Source: CAVPFA01 sp963703655 (lineage in GTDB: Bacteria; Actinomycetota; Acidimicrobiia; Acidimicrobiales; Bog-793). From it: DNA of 64,000 nucleotides. A program made the translations under genes and the position numbers. This document shows positions 42,188 through 50,853 of this stretch, one piece after another. The DNA lies in the NCBI GenBank assembly GCA_963703655.1, contig CAVPFA010000003.1, positions 558,001 to 622,000 of the forward strand, read 5' to 3'. Numbering within the stretch: the stretch's first letter is position 1; the number at the start of each line of letters is the position of its first letter. The notes below the pieces were generated by a model. It searched no databases, was not told the DNA's origin, and worked only from the letters and a program-made list of their open reading frames with translations.

Positions 42188-44029
42188 TCACTCGACGGTG
42201 ACCACCTTGGCGAGGTTGCGGGGACGGTCGACGTCGTTGCCCCGGGCGCGTGCGACGCCGTACGCGAGCGCCTGGAGTGGGACGATAGCCACGACGGGCG
42301 ACAACAGCTCGGTGACCGGGGGGATCTCGAGAACGTGATCCGCGACCGCCTCGGTCACCTCGTCACCCTCGTCGCACACCACGACGACGGTCGCGCCACG
42401 CGCCTTTACCTCCGCGATGTTGGCCATCACCTTCTCCCAGAGATGACCGCGAGTGGCGATGGCCACGACGACGGCCCGGTCGTCGATGAGGGCGATCGGA
42501 CCGTGCTTCATCTCCCCAGCCGGATAGGCCTCCGCCCGGACGTACGCGAGCTCCTTCAGCTTGAGCGCGCCCTCGAGGGCGATGCCGTAGCCGAGGTGGC
42601 GGCCGAGGAAGTAGACGTCTTGCACCTGCGCCAGCCGTTTAGCCACCGACAGGTAGTCCTCCATCCGCCCGATTGCGCGCTCGACGAGCCCCGGCAGGGC
42701 GAGCATCGCCGTCGCGAGCTCCCGCCCCTTCTCCTCGTCGACGGTCCCGCGACGCTTTGCCAGGTGGAGGGCGAACAGCTCGAGCATCGCGATCTGCGCC
42801 GCGTGGCACTTGGTGGACGCGACCCCGATCTCGGGACCCGCCCGGGTATACAGGGCGCCGTCCGCCTCCCGTGCCAGCAGCGAGTCGACGACGTTGGTCA
42901 GCGCCAGGGTCTGGGCGCCGCGTCGCTTGGCCTCGCGCAGCGCGTGAAACGTGTCGACGGTCTCGCCTGACTGGCTGACGGCCACCACGAGCGTGCGCTC
43001 GCCGAGCACTGCGTCGCGATAGCGGAACTCGCTGGCGATCTCGACCTCGGCCGGCATCCGCGCGAGGTGCTCCAGCGCGATCCGCCCGCTCAGGCAGGCG
43101 TAGTAGGCCGACCCGCAGCCGACGAGCACCACGCGCTCAACCTGGTCGAGGCCGGTCTCGGCGAGGCGGAGCTCCTCGAGCTCGGTCGAGCCGTCGGCGT
43201 GCAGCCGGCCGAGCAAGCTGTCCGCGAGGGCTCTCGGTTGCTCGTGGATCTCCTTGGACATGAAGTCGTCGTAGCCGTCCCGCTGCGCGGCGACGACGTC
43301 CCAGCCGACCTCGAGGGGCTCGAGGGCTCGCTCGGAACCGTCGGCCCCGACGACGGTGATCGAACCCGGGCGGACCTCGGCGATCTCGTCGTCGCCGAGC
43401 TGGAACAGCGTTCGGGTCGTCCCGAGGAGCGCCGAGATGTCGGACGCGACCAGGCAGGTGCCGTCGACCCGCCCCAAGATGAGCGGCGAGGTCCGCCTTG
43501 CCGCCGCGATCACGTCGGGCTCCGCCGCGCTCACGGCCGCGATGGCGAAGTCCCCCCGCAGGTCGCCCACACACCGTCGCAATGCCTCCGCGAGGCTGGC
43601 ACCGGTCGTCAGCTCGGCCTCGAGCAGGTGGGCAACGACCTCCGAGTCGGTCTCGGAGGTCCAGACGTGGCCCTCGGCGGCCAGCTTGTCGCCGAGCTCC
43701 CGGTAGTTCTCGATGATCCCGTTGTGCACGATCGCCACCGTGCCCGTGCAGTCGCAGTGCGGGTGGGCGTTGCGCTCGACGGGGGCGCCGTGGGTCGCCC
43801 AGCGAGTGTGACCGACGCCGGCCCTCATGCCTGACGGGGCGTCGGTGGCCGCAGCCTCCAGGGCCTCGAGTGAGCGCCCGCGCACGGCGTCACGCGTTCG
43901 CCATATGCCTGCACCGTCGACGAGGGCGACGCCGGCCGAGTCGTAGCCGCGATATTCGAGGAGTGCCAGCCCGTCCAGGAGCACACGGCACGGGTCGGGG
44001 GCGCCCGTCACCCCGATGATTCCGCACAT
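42188..44029 (-). CDS. glmS: glutamine-fructose-6-phosphate aminotransferase
   Basis: GlmS makes glucosamine-6-phosphate for cell-wall synthesis. The 613-residue protein starts MCGIIGVTG with the N-terminal nucleophile Cys2, followed by LEYRGYDSAG, HTRWATHG and HNGIIENY. Two SIS domains follow (GCGSAYYACLSG, VAVSQSGETVDT), and the C-terminus ends PRNLAKVVTVE. No glmS ribozyme can fit, because only 9 bases separate it from glmM. Confidence 0.97.
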   Translation of the reverse strand: MCGIIGVTGAPDPCRVLLDGLALLEYRGYDSAGVALVDGAGIWRTRDAVRGRSLEALEAAATDAPSGMRAGVGHTRWATHGAPVERNAHPHCDCTGTVAIVHNGIIENYRELGDKLAAEGHVWTSETDSEVVAHLLEAELTTGASLAEALRRCVGDLRGDFAIAAVSAAEPDVIAAARRTSPLILGRVDGTCLVASDISALLGTTRTLFQLGDDEIAEVRPGSITVVGADGSERALEPLEVGWDVVAAQRDGYDDFMSKEIHEQPRALADSLLGRLHADGSTELEELRLAETGLDQVERVVLVGCGSAYYACLSGRIALEHLARMPAEVEIASEFRYRDAVLGERTLVVAVSQSGETVDTFHALREAKRRGAQTLALTNVVDSLLAREADGALYTRAGPEIGVASTKCHAAQIAMLELFALHLAKRRGTVDEEKGRELATAMLALPGLVERAIGRMEDYLSVAKRLAQVQDVYFLGRHLGYGIALEGALKLKELAYVRAEAYPAGEMKHGPIALIDDRAVVVAIATRGHLWEKVMANIAEVKARGATVVVVCDEGDEVTEAVADHVLEIPPVTELLSPVVAIVPLQALAYGVARARGNDVDRPRNLAKVVTVE

Positions 44030-44038
44030 GGGAGAAGG

Positions 44039-45451
44039 CTACGGCCTGCAGGCTCCCTCGGTGACGTCAAGCTCGCGCACGACTACTCCGACGAGACGCT
44101 CGACCACCTCGGTCGCCATCTCGTTGGTCGGCGCCTCTGCCATCACGCGGACCATCGCCTCGGTCCCCGAAGCCCGCAGCAGCACGCGGCCGCGCTCACC
44201 GAGCTCCGACTCGACGAGCGACACCTCCGCCCAGACCTCCCTCGCCACCGCCAGGCGTGCCGGGTCGGCGACGCGCACGTTGCGGAGCACCTGAGGAAGG
44301 CGCGTCATCGCGCCGGCCGCCAGCTCCGCGAGGGAGCGCCCGCTCCGCGCGACGAGCTCGAAGAGCAAGAGCGCGGTCAAGATCCCGTCGCCGGTCATGC
44401 CGTGGCGGCGGAAGACGAGATGGCCGGACTGCTCGCCGCCGAGCTGGAGGCTGTGGGCCTCGATGGCGTCGCTGACGTGCCGGTCGCCGACGGGAGTCTC
44501 CACGATCCCGATTCCACGAGCGGCGAGCGCCTGGCGAAGCCCCAGGTTGCTCATGACTGTGAGGACTATGGAGCCGCCGGTGAGCTGGCCCCGCTCCAGG
44601 AGGTCGAACGCGAACATCGCGAGAAGCTGGTCCCCGTCGACGACCTCGCCCGTGTGGTCCACGGCGAGCACCCGGTCGGCGTCGCCGTCGAGCGCGACGC
44701 CGAGTGCCGCTCCCGAGGCCACGACCGCCTCCCGCAACTGGCGGAGGTGGGTCGAGCCGCACCCGGCGTTGATGTTGACGCCGTCCGGTGAGGCCGAGAG
44801 CACCTGGTGGGAGATCCCCAGCCGCTTCAGCACCTCGGGCGCGACGGCACTCGCGGCGCCGTTCGCGCAGTCGATGACGACCTCGAGCCCGAGACGGGAT
44901 CCACCGGCGACGACGTCGACGAGGTGCTGGGCGTAGGTCTCGAGCGCGGACGCGTCCGCGCCCAGCACGCCGAGCCCCGCGCCCGCAGGCCCGCGAACGC
45001 TCGTCGCGTCGGGGTCGTAGAGGCCGGGAAGTCCCGCCGCCTGATGGACCGCCGCGGGCGAGCACAGCCGATCGAGCTCGTCTTGTATGGCGATCTCGAG
45101 CTTGGTGGCGAGCTTGGTACCACCGGCGCCGAGGAGCTTGATGCCGTTGTCGCCGAAGGGGTTGTGCGAGCCCGAGACCATGGCGGCCGGGACGCCCCGA
45201 TCTGCGGCCAGCCACGCGAGGCCGGGAGTCGGGATGACCCCGGCGTCCACGACGTCGATGCCTTCGGCCGCGATGCCCGCGGCCAGCGCGGCCTGAAGCA
45301 GGGTCCCGGAACGACGGGTGTCGCGTCCGCAGAGGAACGGTGAGCCCGGCACGAACCGCGCCGCGGCCCGGCCGAGCGCCAGCGCCAGCTCGGGCGTCAG
45401 GTCGGTGCCGGCGACTCCTCGAATGCCGTCGGTGCCGAAACGGGGCGCCAT
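44039..45451 (-). CDS. glmM: phosphoglucosamine mutase
   Basis: GlmM converts glucosamine-6-phosphate to glucosamine-1-phosphate. The 470-residue protein starts FGTDGIRGVAG. The phosphoserine loop is MVSGSHNPFGDNGIK, where the common SASHNP has Gly in place of Ala. ALDGDADR binds the metal, GGEQSGH the sugar and LRASGTEAMVRVM the phosphate. It follows rpsI by 7 bases and precedes glmS, an order common in actinobacteria. Confidence 0.97.
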   Translation of the reverse strand: MAPRFGTDGIRGVAGTDLTPELALALGRAAARFVPGSPFLCGRDTRRSGTLLQAALAAGIAAEGIDVVDAGVIPTPGLAWLAADRGVPAAMVSGSHNPFGDNGIKLLGAGGTKLATKLEIAIQDELDRLCSPAAVHQAAGLPGLYDPDATSVRGPAGAGLGVLGADASALETYAQHLVDVVAGGSRLGLEVVIDCANGAASAVAPEVLKRLGISHQVLSASPDGVNINAGCGSTHLRQLREAVVASGAALGVALDGDADRVLAVDHTGEVVDGDQLLAMFAFDLLERGQLTGGSIVLTVMSNLGLRQALAARGIGIVETPVGDRHVSDAIEAHSLQLGGEQSGHLVFRRHGMTGDGILTALLLFELVARSGRSLAELAAGAMTRLPQVLRNVRVADPARLAVAREVWAEVSLVESELGERGRVLLRASGTEAMVRVMAEAPTNEMATEVVERLVGVVVRELDVTEGACRP

Positions 45452-45458
45452 CGCGGGC

Positions 45459-45852
45459 TCAGCGCTTCGAGTACTGAGGGGCCTTGCGGGCTTTCTTCAA
45501 GCCGTACTTCTTGCTCTCCTTCTCGCGTGCGTCCCGCCTGAGCAGGCCGGCCTTCTTGAGGCTGGGGCGCATCTCGCCGTCCAGCTCTATCGAGCCCCCG
45601 GGCGATGCCGAGGCGGAGGGCGCCCGCTTGGCCGGCGATCCCGCCGCCGTCGATGGTCGCGTCGACGTCGTAGCGTTCGGCGGCGCTCGCGACGCGCAGC
45701 GGCTCGGTGGCCAGCGTCCGATGGGTCTCGGACGGGAAGTACTCCTCGAACGGTCGCTTGTTGATCGTGATCGCACCTTGCCCCTCGCGAAGGCGCACAC
45801 GGGCGACGGCGCGCTTGCGACGGCCGGTCGACTGGACGAGTGGCTTTGACAT
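45459..45852 (-). CDS. rpsI: ribosomal protein S9 (frameshifted)
   Basis: S9 sits in the 30S head with its C-terminus at the P-site. The start VQSTGRRKRAVARVRL and the end SLKKAGLLRRDAREKESKKYGLKKARKAPQYSKR are typical, but they lie in different frames. One surplus base near 45591 explains this; removing it joins GIAR to IELDGEMRPSLK. About 130 residues result. It follows rplM by 20 bases, the usual pair. Confidence 0.95.
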
Positions 45853-45872
45853 TGGGCGGTTGTCCTTCGCTG

Positions 45873-46321
45873 TCAGGAAGCCCGCCGGGCGGCGGACAGG
45901 TCGAGCGGAATCGGCATCTGTGCGGCGTGGGGGTGGTCGGGACCGGCGTAGACCTTCAGCTTCCCGAGCATCTTGTGCCCGAGGGCGCCCTTGGGGAGCA
46001 TGCCCTTCACGGCTCGCCGGACGACCTCGTCGGGCGCGTCGCCAGCTGATGTTCGTAGCTTGTCGCGCGCAGCCCTCCCGGGTACCCGCTGTGGCGGTAG
46101 GAGAAGGCACGCAGGCTCTTGCCGGCGGTCATGACGACCTTGGCGGCGTTCACGACGATGACGTGGTCACCGGTGTCGAGGTGGGGGGCGAATATCGGGC
46201 GGTGCTTGCCGCGAAGCACGCGGGCGACCTCGGTGCAGAGGCGGCCGAGGACGAGGCCGTCGGCGTCGACGACGCGCCAGACGCGGTGAATCTCGCTCGG
46301 CTTGGGGGAGTACGTGCGCAC
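45873..46321 (-). CDS. rplM: ribosomal protein L13 (frameshifted)
   Basis: L13 is an early-assembly 50S protein. GTG at 46321 with AAAGGA upstream gives VRTYSPKPSEIHRVWRVVDA. The frame breaks after EHQLATRP near 46031-46036, where one base appears to be missing. Adding it restores RPDEVVRRAVKGMLPKGALGHKMLGKLKVY to a stop at 45873. A longer reading upstream of the GTG has no homology. The 190 bases before it hold no gene. Confidence 0.94.
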
Positions 46322-46511
46322 AACCGTCCTTTGTAGGTACGAACCAGCATTGCCGCCCAGGAGCTTCATGCCGCCCTGGAGCGTCCCGCGAGCTCCGGCA
46401 ACCGCGCGCGCACAAAGCTTGGGCGCGACAACCAGGCTCAACAGGCTCCGCCAGCCTACAACGATAGAAGACACCGATGTCCTGGGCAAGCCGGCCCGCG
46501 GCTGTCCGCGG

Positions 46512-47357
46512 TCACCGGCTCCCGCAGTCGGCTTGCCACAGGCTCCTGCCGGGCTCCCAACACCCTCCCGGGATCATCTCCGCCGGGTATCGCACCCTCA
46601 CCAGGCAAAGCCCCCGAGGAGGTGCCGGCTGGCCGCCGCGCGACCGGTCGCCGCTGCGCAGGATCGCGAGCAGCTCACCGGCGCGCATGCGTCCTTGCCC
46701 CACGGCGACGAGCGTACCGACGATCGAGCGCACCATCTGGTGACAGAAGGCGCTCGCCTCGATCTGGAAGCGCCACAGCCGCTCGTCTTCGGGCGCGCGG
46801 TCCCAGGAGCTCGACAGCACCCGGCGGGTGATCGGCCCCGACTCGCCGGGGGGACGCCGGCAGAAGGCGGCGAAGTCGTGCTCGCCCAGAAGGGCGTCGG
46901 CCCCGATCCGCATCGCGGCCAGGTCGAGCTCGTCGGGGACGTGCCACGAACTGTGGCGCAGCAGCGGATCCGGCCAAGGCGAGTCGGAGCAGGTCGTAGC
47001 GATAGCTGCGGGCGCTCGCCGAGCGGCGGGCGTCGAACCCGTCGGGCGCGACCCGGGCCTCGAGGACGGCGACCGCCGGTCCGAGCTGGCGACTGAGCGA
47101 GCGGGGCAGCCGCTCCAAGGCCGTCCCCGGCGGAGCTCGCTCTCGGCCCACTTCGCGACGACCGCCTCGTCCACATCCGCGTGCACCACCTGGCCGAGCG
47201 CGTGCACGCCGGCGTCGGTCCGGCCGGCGCAGGTCAGCGAGACCTCGTGGCCGGCCATCGAGCCCAGAGCCGAGGCGAGGGCGCCGCCCACCGTGCGCTC
47301 GCCCGGCTGGGCTGCGAAGCCGCGGAACGGGCTCCCGTCGTAGGCGACGAGGAGCAT
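46512..47357 (-). CDS. truA: tRNA pseudouridine synthase A (two compensating frameshifts)
   Basis: TruA modifies positions 38-40 of tRNA anticodon arms. LVAYDGSPFRGFAAQP starts the protein, CAGRTDAGVHALGQVVH holds the catalytic Asp, and the C-terminal half (ASAFCHQMVRSIVGTLVAVGQG) is normal. Between about 47120 and 46977 the reading is displaced: the expected ALERLPRSLSRQLGPAV and PDGFDARRSASARSYRYDLLR lie in another frame. A missing base near 47122 and a surplus one near 46977 would repair it without net change. ATG at 47357 begins 9 bases after a strong hairpin. Confidence 0.9.
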   Translation of the reverse strand: MLLVAYDGSPFRGFAAQPGERTVGGALASALGSMAGHEVSLTCAGRTDAGVHALGQVVHADVDEAVVAKWAESELRRGRPWSGCPARSVASSDRRSPSSRPGSRPTGSTPAARRAPAAIATTCSDSPWPDPLLRHSSWHVPDELDLAAMRIGADALLGEHDFAAFCRRPPGESGPITRRVLSSSWDRAPEDERLWRFQIEASAFCHQMVRSIVGTLVAVGQGRMRAGELLAILRSGDRSRGGQPAPPRGLCLVRVRYPAEMIPGGCWEPGRSLWQADCGSR

Positions 47358-47365
47358 GACGCGAC

Positions 47366-47390
47366 GAAGCGGCCCGTAAAGGGCCGCTTC
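47366..47390 (-). terminator. hairpin between rplQ and truA
   Basis: A perfect 10-bp inverted repeat (GAAGCGGCCC, 5-base loop, GGGCCGCTTC) fills most of the 53-base gap. It could end part of the transcripts of the rpoA operon or act as an RNA processing site. It also leaves little space for a truA ribosome-binding site. Confidence 0.65.
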
Positions 47391-47410
47391 ACTCCCGGGC
47401 TCGAAGAGCC

Positions 47411-47770
47411 TCACACGAGCTCGACGCGTGCCATCGGGGCCTTGTCGCCCTGGCGCGGCCCGAGCTTGAGGATCCGGATGTAGCCGCCGGGCCGGTCGGC
47501 GTAGCGCGGGCCGATCTCCTCGAACAGCTTGTGGGCCATGTCCTTGTCCCGGATGAAGGCCACCACCTGGCGCTGGTTGTGAACGCCGCCTTTGCGCGCC
47601 TTGGTGATCAGTTTCTCTGCCACCGGCCGCAGCGCCTTCGCCTTGGCCTCGGTGGTGACGATCCACCGCGGGTCGGCCGCGATGAGCGACGCGACGAGGT
47701 TGCCCAACATGGCCTTCTGGTGCGCAGCGTCACCGCCCAGCCGGCGCCCCTTCTTCGGGGTGGCCGGCAT
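47411..47770 (-). CDS. rplQ: ribosomal protein L17
   Basis: The 119-residue 50S protein has RRLGGDAAHQKAMLGNLVASLI and ALRPVAEKLITKARKGGVHNQRQV, both strongly conserved. It starts one base after the rpoA stop and ends the alpha operon proper before a hairpin. Confidence 0.97.
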   Translation of the reverse strand: MPATPKKGRRLGGDAAHQKAMLGNLVASLIAADPRWIVTTEAKAKALRPVAEKLITKARKGGVHNQRQVVAFIRDKDMAHKLFEEIGPRYADRPGGYIRILKLGPRQGDKAPMARVELV

Positions 47771-47771
47771 C

Positions 47772-48713
47772 TCAGACGCCCGCCTCGCGCAGTGACAGGC
47801 CTCGCTCGTCGAGGCGCTCGAGCACCTCGTCGAGCGACTTCTGGCCGAAGTTGGTGATCGCCAGCAGGTCCTCCGGCGTGCGCTCGACGAGCTCGCCGAC
47901 GGTGTTGATCTGCGCGCGCTTGAGGCAGTTGCGCGGGCGCTCCGGCAGGTCGAGCTCCTCGATCGGGAGGTCGAGGTCAGGCGAGCCGGCCGCCGCCACG
48001 CCGACCTCGCCGAGCTCCAGGCCGCGGCCCTCGCCGGCGAGCTGGGCGACTAGCGAGAGCAGGCCCCGGAGGGTCTGTCCGGCGGAGGCGAGCGCCTCAC
48101 GGGGCGATATCGAGCCGTCGGTCTCGATGTCCATGACGATGCGGTCGTAGTCGGTCGAGACCTCGACACGCGTCGGCTCGACCTCGAACGCGACTCGGCG
48201 GACGGGCGAGAAGATCGCGTCGACCGGGATGACTCCGATGGTCGACGCCGCCTGCTTGCGCTCGGCGGAGACGTAGCCCTTGCCCCGCTCGACGGTGACG
48301 TCGATCGCGAAGCGCCCCTTGGCGTTGACCGTGGCGATGTGGACGTCTGGGTTGAGCACCTCGACGTCTGCTGTCGTGCGAAGGTCAGCACCGGTGACGT
48401 CCGCGGGGCCGCGGACGTCGATCCGCATCGTGACCGGCTCGTCCGACTCGCTGCGCAGAACGAGATCCTTCAGGTTCAAGATGATGTCGCTCACGTCCTC
48501 CTTGACTCCGGGGAGGTACGTGAACTCGTGCAGTGCGTCGTCGAAGCGCACCTGGGTGACGGCCGCGCCCGGGATGGACGACAACAGGGTGCGCCGGAGA
48601 GACGCACCGAGGGTGTGCCCGAAGCCGGGATCGAGCGGGCCGATTGCGAAGCGCTGATGGTGCTGGTCCGGCTCGCCGATCGGCTCGACGGTTGGGCGCT
48701 GGATGATGAGCAT
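47772..48713 (-). CDS. rpoA: RNA polymerase alpha subunit
   Basis: The 313-residue subunit nucleates RNA polymerase assembly. The N-terminal domain has RFAIGPLDPGFGHTLGASLRRTLLSSIPGAAV. The C-terminal domain, which contacts UP elements and activators, has LDLPERPRNCLKRAQINTVGELVERT and NFGQKSLDEVLERL. Length is normal. It lies between rpsD and rplQ as in most bacteria. Confidence 0.98.
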   Translation of the reverse strand: MLIIQRPTVEPIGEPDQHHQRFAIGPLDPGFGHTLGASLRRTLLSSIPGAAVTQVRFDDALHEFTYLPGVKEDVSDIILNLKDLVLRSESDEPVTMRIDVRGPADVTGADLRTTADVEVLNPDVHIATVNAKGRFAIDVTVERGKGYVSAERKQAASTIGVIPVDAIFSPVRRVAFEVEPTRVEVSTDYDRIVMDIETDGSISPREALASAGQTLRGLLSLVAQLAGEGRGLELGEVGVAAAGSPDLDLPIEELDLPERPRNCLKRAQINTVGELVERTPEDLLAITNFGQKSLDEVLERLDERGLSLREAGV

Positions 48714-48749
48714 GTGGTTGATGGGCTCCTATGTGGATTGGCGCGCTGG

Positions 48750-49376
48750 CTACTTGGAGTACAACTCGACGATGAGCTGCTCGCGAACCTGGGTGTCGAT
48801 CTGCTCCCTCAGCGGTAGCGAGAGCACGCGAACAGCGCTGCCGCCGTCGGTGACTTCGAGCCACGCCGGGGGCCGTCGATCGATGGTGTCGAGATTGTGG
48901 CGGATGACTATGAACTCGCGCGCCTTGTCACTGAGCTCGACGCGGTCGTTCTGGCGGACGCGATAGCTCGGGATCGTCACGCGCCGGCCGTTCACACGTA
49001 CGTGACCGTGGCGGACCAGCTGGCGCGCCTGGTTCCGGCTCGCTCCCCATCCCGCCCGGAAGACGACGTTGTCGAGGCGGGACTCGAGCATCCGAAGCAG
49101 GTTGTCGCCTGTGATGCCGGCCTGCCGGTTGGCCTCCTCGTACATGTTGCGGAACTGCGTCTCGAGAACGCCGTAGATACGGCGGGCCTTCTGCTTCTCG
49201 CGAAGCTGGGTGTTGTACTCGGAGGGCTGGCGCAAGCGGTCGCGCCCGTGCTCTCCCGGCGGGTTCGGGCGTCGCTCGATCGGGCAACGGACCGTCTCGC
49301 ACTTAGGGCCCTTCAAGAAGAGCTTGACCTTCTCCCGCCGGCAGAGGCGACAGACCGGTCCGGTGTATCGAGCCAT
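48750..49376 (-). CDS. rpsD: ribosomal protein S4 (zinc-binding form)
   Basis: S4 starts assembly of the 30S body. The 208-residue protein has VCRLCRREK and KCETVRC near the N-terminus, the four cysteines of the zinc-containing form. The S4 RNA-binding domain is RLDNVVFRAGWGASRNQARQLVRHGHVRVNGRRV. The C-terminus ends EQLIVELYSK. Confidence 0.98.
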   Translation of the reverse strand: MARYTGPVCRLCRREKVKLFLKGPKCETVRCPIERRPNPPGEHGRDRLRQPSEYNTQLREKQKARRIYGVLETQFRNMYEEANRQAGITGDNLLRMLESRLDNVVFRAGWGASRNQARQLVRHGHVRVNGRRVTIPSYRVRQNDRVELSDKAREFIVIRHNLDTIDRRPPAWLEVTDGGSAVRVLSLPLREQIDTQVREQLIVELYSK

Positions 49377-49388
49377 TGTCGTTCCCCC

Positions 49389-49790
49389 CTAGACCCGGCG
49401 CCGCTTCTTCGGGCGGCATCCGTTGTGGGGGATCGGCGTGACGTCCTTGATCCCGGTGACCTCGATGCCCGCGCTCGAAAGCGAGCGGATGGCCGTCTCA
49501 CGCCCAGACCCTGGACCGCGGACGAGAACGTCGACCCGGCGGACGCCGTGCTCCATCGCGCGGCGTGCGCACTGCTCGGCCGCCATCTGCGCCGCGAACG
49601 GCGTCGACTTGCGCGAGCCCTTGAATCCGACGTTGCCGGCGCTCGCCCAGGCGATGACGTTGCCCTCCTGATCGGTGATCGAGACGATCGTGTTGTTGAA
49701 CGAGCTCTTGATGTGGGCGACGCCGTAGGTGACGTTCTTGCGTTCCTTGCGGCGCGGTCGCCGGCCGCCCGGCTTGGTCGTCTTGGCCAT
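49389..49790 (-). CDS. rpsK: ribosomal protein S11
   Basis: The 133-residue S11 of the 30S platform has VAHIKSSFNNTIVSITD, GFKGSRKSTPFAAQMAAE and the C-terminal DVTPIPHNGCRPKKRRRV. It follows rpsM without a gap. Confidence 0.98.
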   Translation of the reverse strand: MAKTTKPGGRRPRRKERKNVTYGVAHIKSSFNNTIVSITDQEGNVIAWASAGNVGFKGSRKSTPFAAQMAAEQCARRAMEHGVRRVDVLVRGPGSGRETAIRSLSSAGIEVTGIKDVTPIPHNGCRPKKRRRV

Positions 49791-50168
49791 CTACTTGCGT
49801 ACCTTCTTCTTTCCGGCGACGGTCTTCTTCGGCCCCTTGCGCGTCCGGGCGTTGGTGTGGGTGCGCTGACCGTGGACAGGAAGGCCCTTGCGGTGGCGGA
49901 TCCCCTGGTAACAGCCGATCTCCATCTTCCGTTTGATGTCCTGGGCGACGTCGCGGCGGAGATCGCCCTCGACCTTGAGGTTCGAGTCGACCCAGGTCCT
50001 CAGGCGGGCGACCTCCTCGTCGGTGAGATCGCGCACCCGGGTGTCGGGGTTGATCGCGGTCTCGGCACAGGCCTCCTGGGCCCTCGTGCGGCCGATGCCG
50101 TAGATGTACGTCAGCGCGATCTCGAGGCGCTTCTCGCGCGGGATGTCCACACCGGAGATCCGGGCCAC
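49791..50168 (-). CDS. rpsM: ribosomal protein S13
   Basis: The 125-residue S13 contacts tRNA in the 30S head. ARISGVDIPREKRLEIALTYIYGIG, CYQGIRHRKGLPVHGQRTHTNARTRKG and a basic C-terminus are standard. The start is GTG at 50168, three bases after the rpmJ stop. Confidence 0.97.
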   Translation of the reverse strand: MARISGVDIPREKRLEIALTYIYGIGRTRAQEACAETAINPDTRVRDLTDEEVARLRTWVDSNLKVEGDLRRDVAQDIKRKMEIGCYQGIRHRKGLPVHGQRTHTNARTRKGPKKTVAGKKKVRK

Positions 50169-50171
50169 GCG

Positions 50172-50285
50172 CTATCCCTGCCTTTGCTTGTGTCGTGGGT
50201 TGGTGCAGATCACCATGACCCGGCCGTGCCGGCGGATGATCTTGCACTTCTCGCACATCGTCTTGACACTCGGTCTGACCTTCAC
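50172..50285 (-). CDS. rpmJ: ribosomal protein L36
   Basis: This short gene encodes 37 residues starting VKVRPSVKTMCEKC from a GTG at 50285. Cysteines in MCEKC, and Cys and His in VMVICTNPRHKQRQG, form the zinc-ribbon of the standard (C+) L36. It lies between infA and rpsM, its usual place. Confidence 0.95.
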   Translation of the reverse strand: MKVRPSVKTMCEKCKIIRRHGRVMVICTNPRHKQRQG

Positions 50286-50301
50286 GATTTCATGCTCCAT
50301 T

Positions 50302-50372
50302 TGACGGGGCCGGAACCGCCGGCCCGCTCCTTCGTGATCCAACTGACTGGACCGGCGCCGCCGGCCCGCTCC
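50302..50372 (-). repeat. two 29-base direct repeats, each forming a hairpin
   Basis: 50302-50330 and 50344-50372 share TGAC, GG, CCGG and CCGCCGGCCCGCTCC at a 42-base spacing. On the infA strand each can fold as GGGCCGG, a 5-base loop, then CCGGCCC (first repeat) or CCGGTCC (second). They fill the 153-base gap between infA and rpmJ and may stabilise or process the mRNA. Confidence 0.75.
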
Positions 50373-50438
50373 CCCTTGGCGGCCCAGCCCACCCGGCTAC
50401 CGCCCATTTGCCGCTCGCCTCGTCCCGCCGCCGAAGCC

Positions 50439-50663
50439 TCACTTGTAGCGATAGGTGATCCGCCCCCGAGCGAGGTCGTAGGGAGTGATCTCGACCTGGA
50501 CCCGGTCCCCGGGCAGGATGCGGATCCGGTGCATCCTCATCTTGCCCGAGCTGTGCGCGAGCACTTTGTGCCCGTTCTCGAGCTCGACACGGAACATGGC
50601 GTTCGGGAGCGGCTCGACAACCGTCCCCTCCAGCACGATCGCATCCTCCTTGGGCTTGGGCAG
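50439..50663 (-). CDS. infA: translation initiation factor IF-1 (apparent CTG start)
   Basis: IF-1 binds the ribosomal A-site during initiation. EGTVVEPLPNAMFRVELENGHKVLAH and GDRVQVEITPYDLARGRITYRYK are typical. The conserved beginning PKPKEDAIVLEGT can only be read from a CTG at 50663, five bases after TAGGAGG. The first standard start, GTG at 50636, would remove the conserved KEDAI segment but has its own AAGGAGG. The CTG may be real or a miscalled ATG. 74 residues result. Confidence 0.9.
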   Translation of the reverse strand: MPKPKEDAIVLEGTVVEPLPNAMFRVELENGHKVLAHSSGKMRMHRIRILPGDRVQVEITPYDLARGRITYRYK

Positions 50664-50853
50664 GTGAACCTCCTACACGTTCGTTCGACTTTTTGACTGA
50701 TTCGACTTCTCGGCTGGCGACACGACAACCGCCGTTCAGCAGACACTCTGGCGACGCGCCCGCCGCATGAGGGCCGCGCACGCCCGCCGGCTCGCGGCAC
50801 AAGAAAGCATAGCCGCCGGTCACTGGACCCGAGGCAGCCGACATGATAGCCGC

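Noticed and set aside
44030..44038. glmS ribozyme
   Set aside because: Only 9 bases lie between glmM and glmS.
46322..46489. In-frame upstream extension of L13
   Set aside because: No L13 homology; the GTG at 46321 has a good ribosome-binding site and the family N-terminus.
46977..47122. Programmed frameshifting in truA
   Set aside because: No slippery heptamer or stimulatory structure was recognised, and similar breaks occur in many genes.
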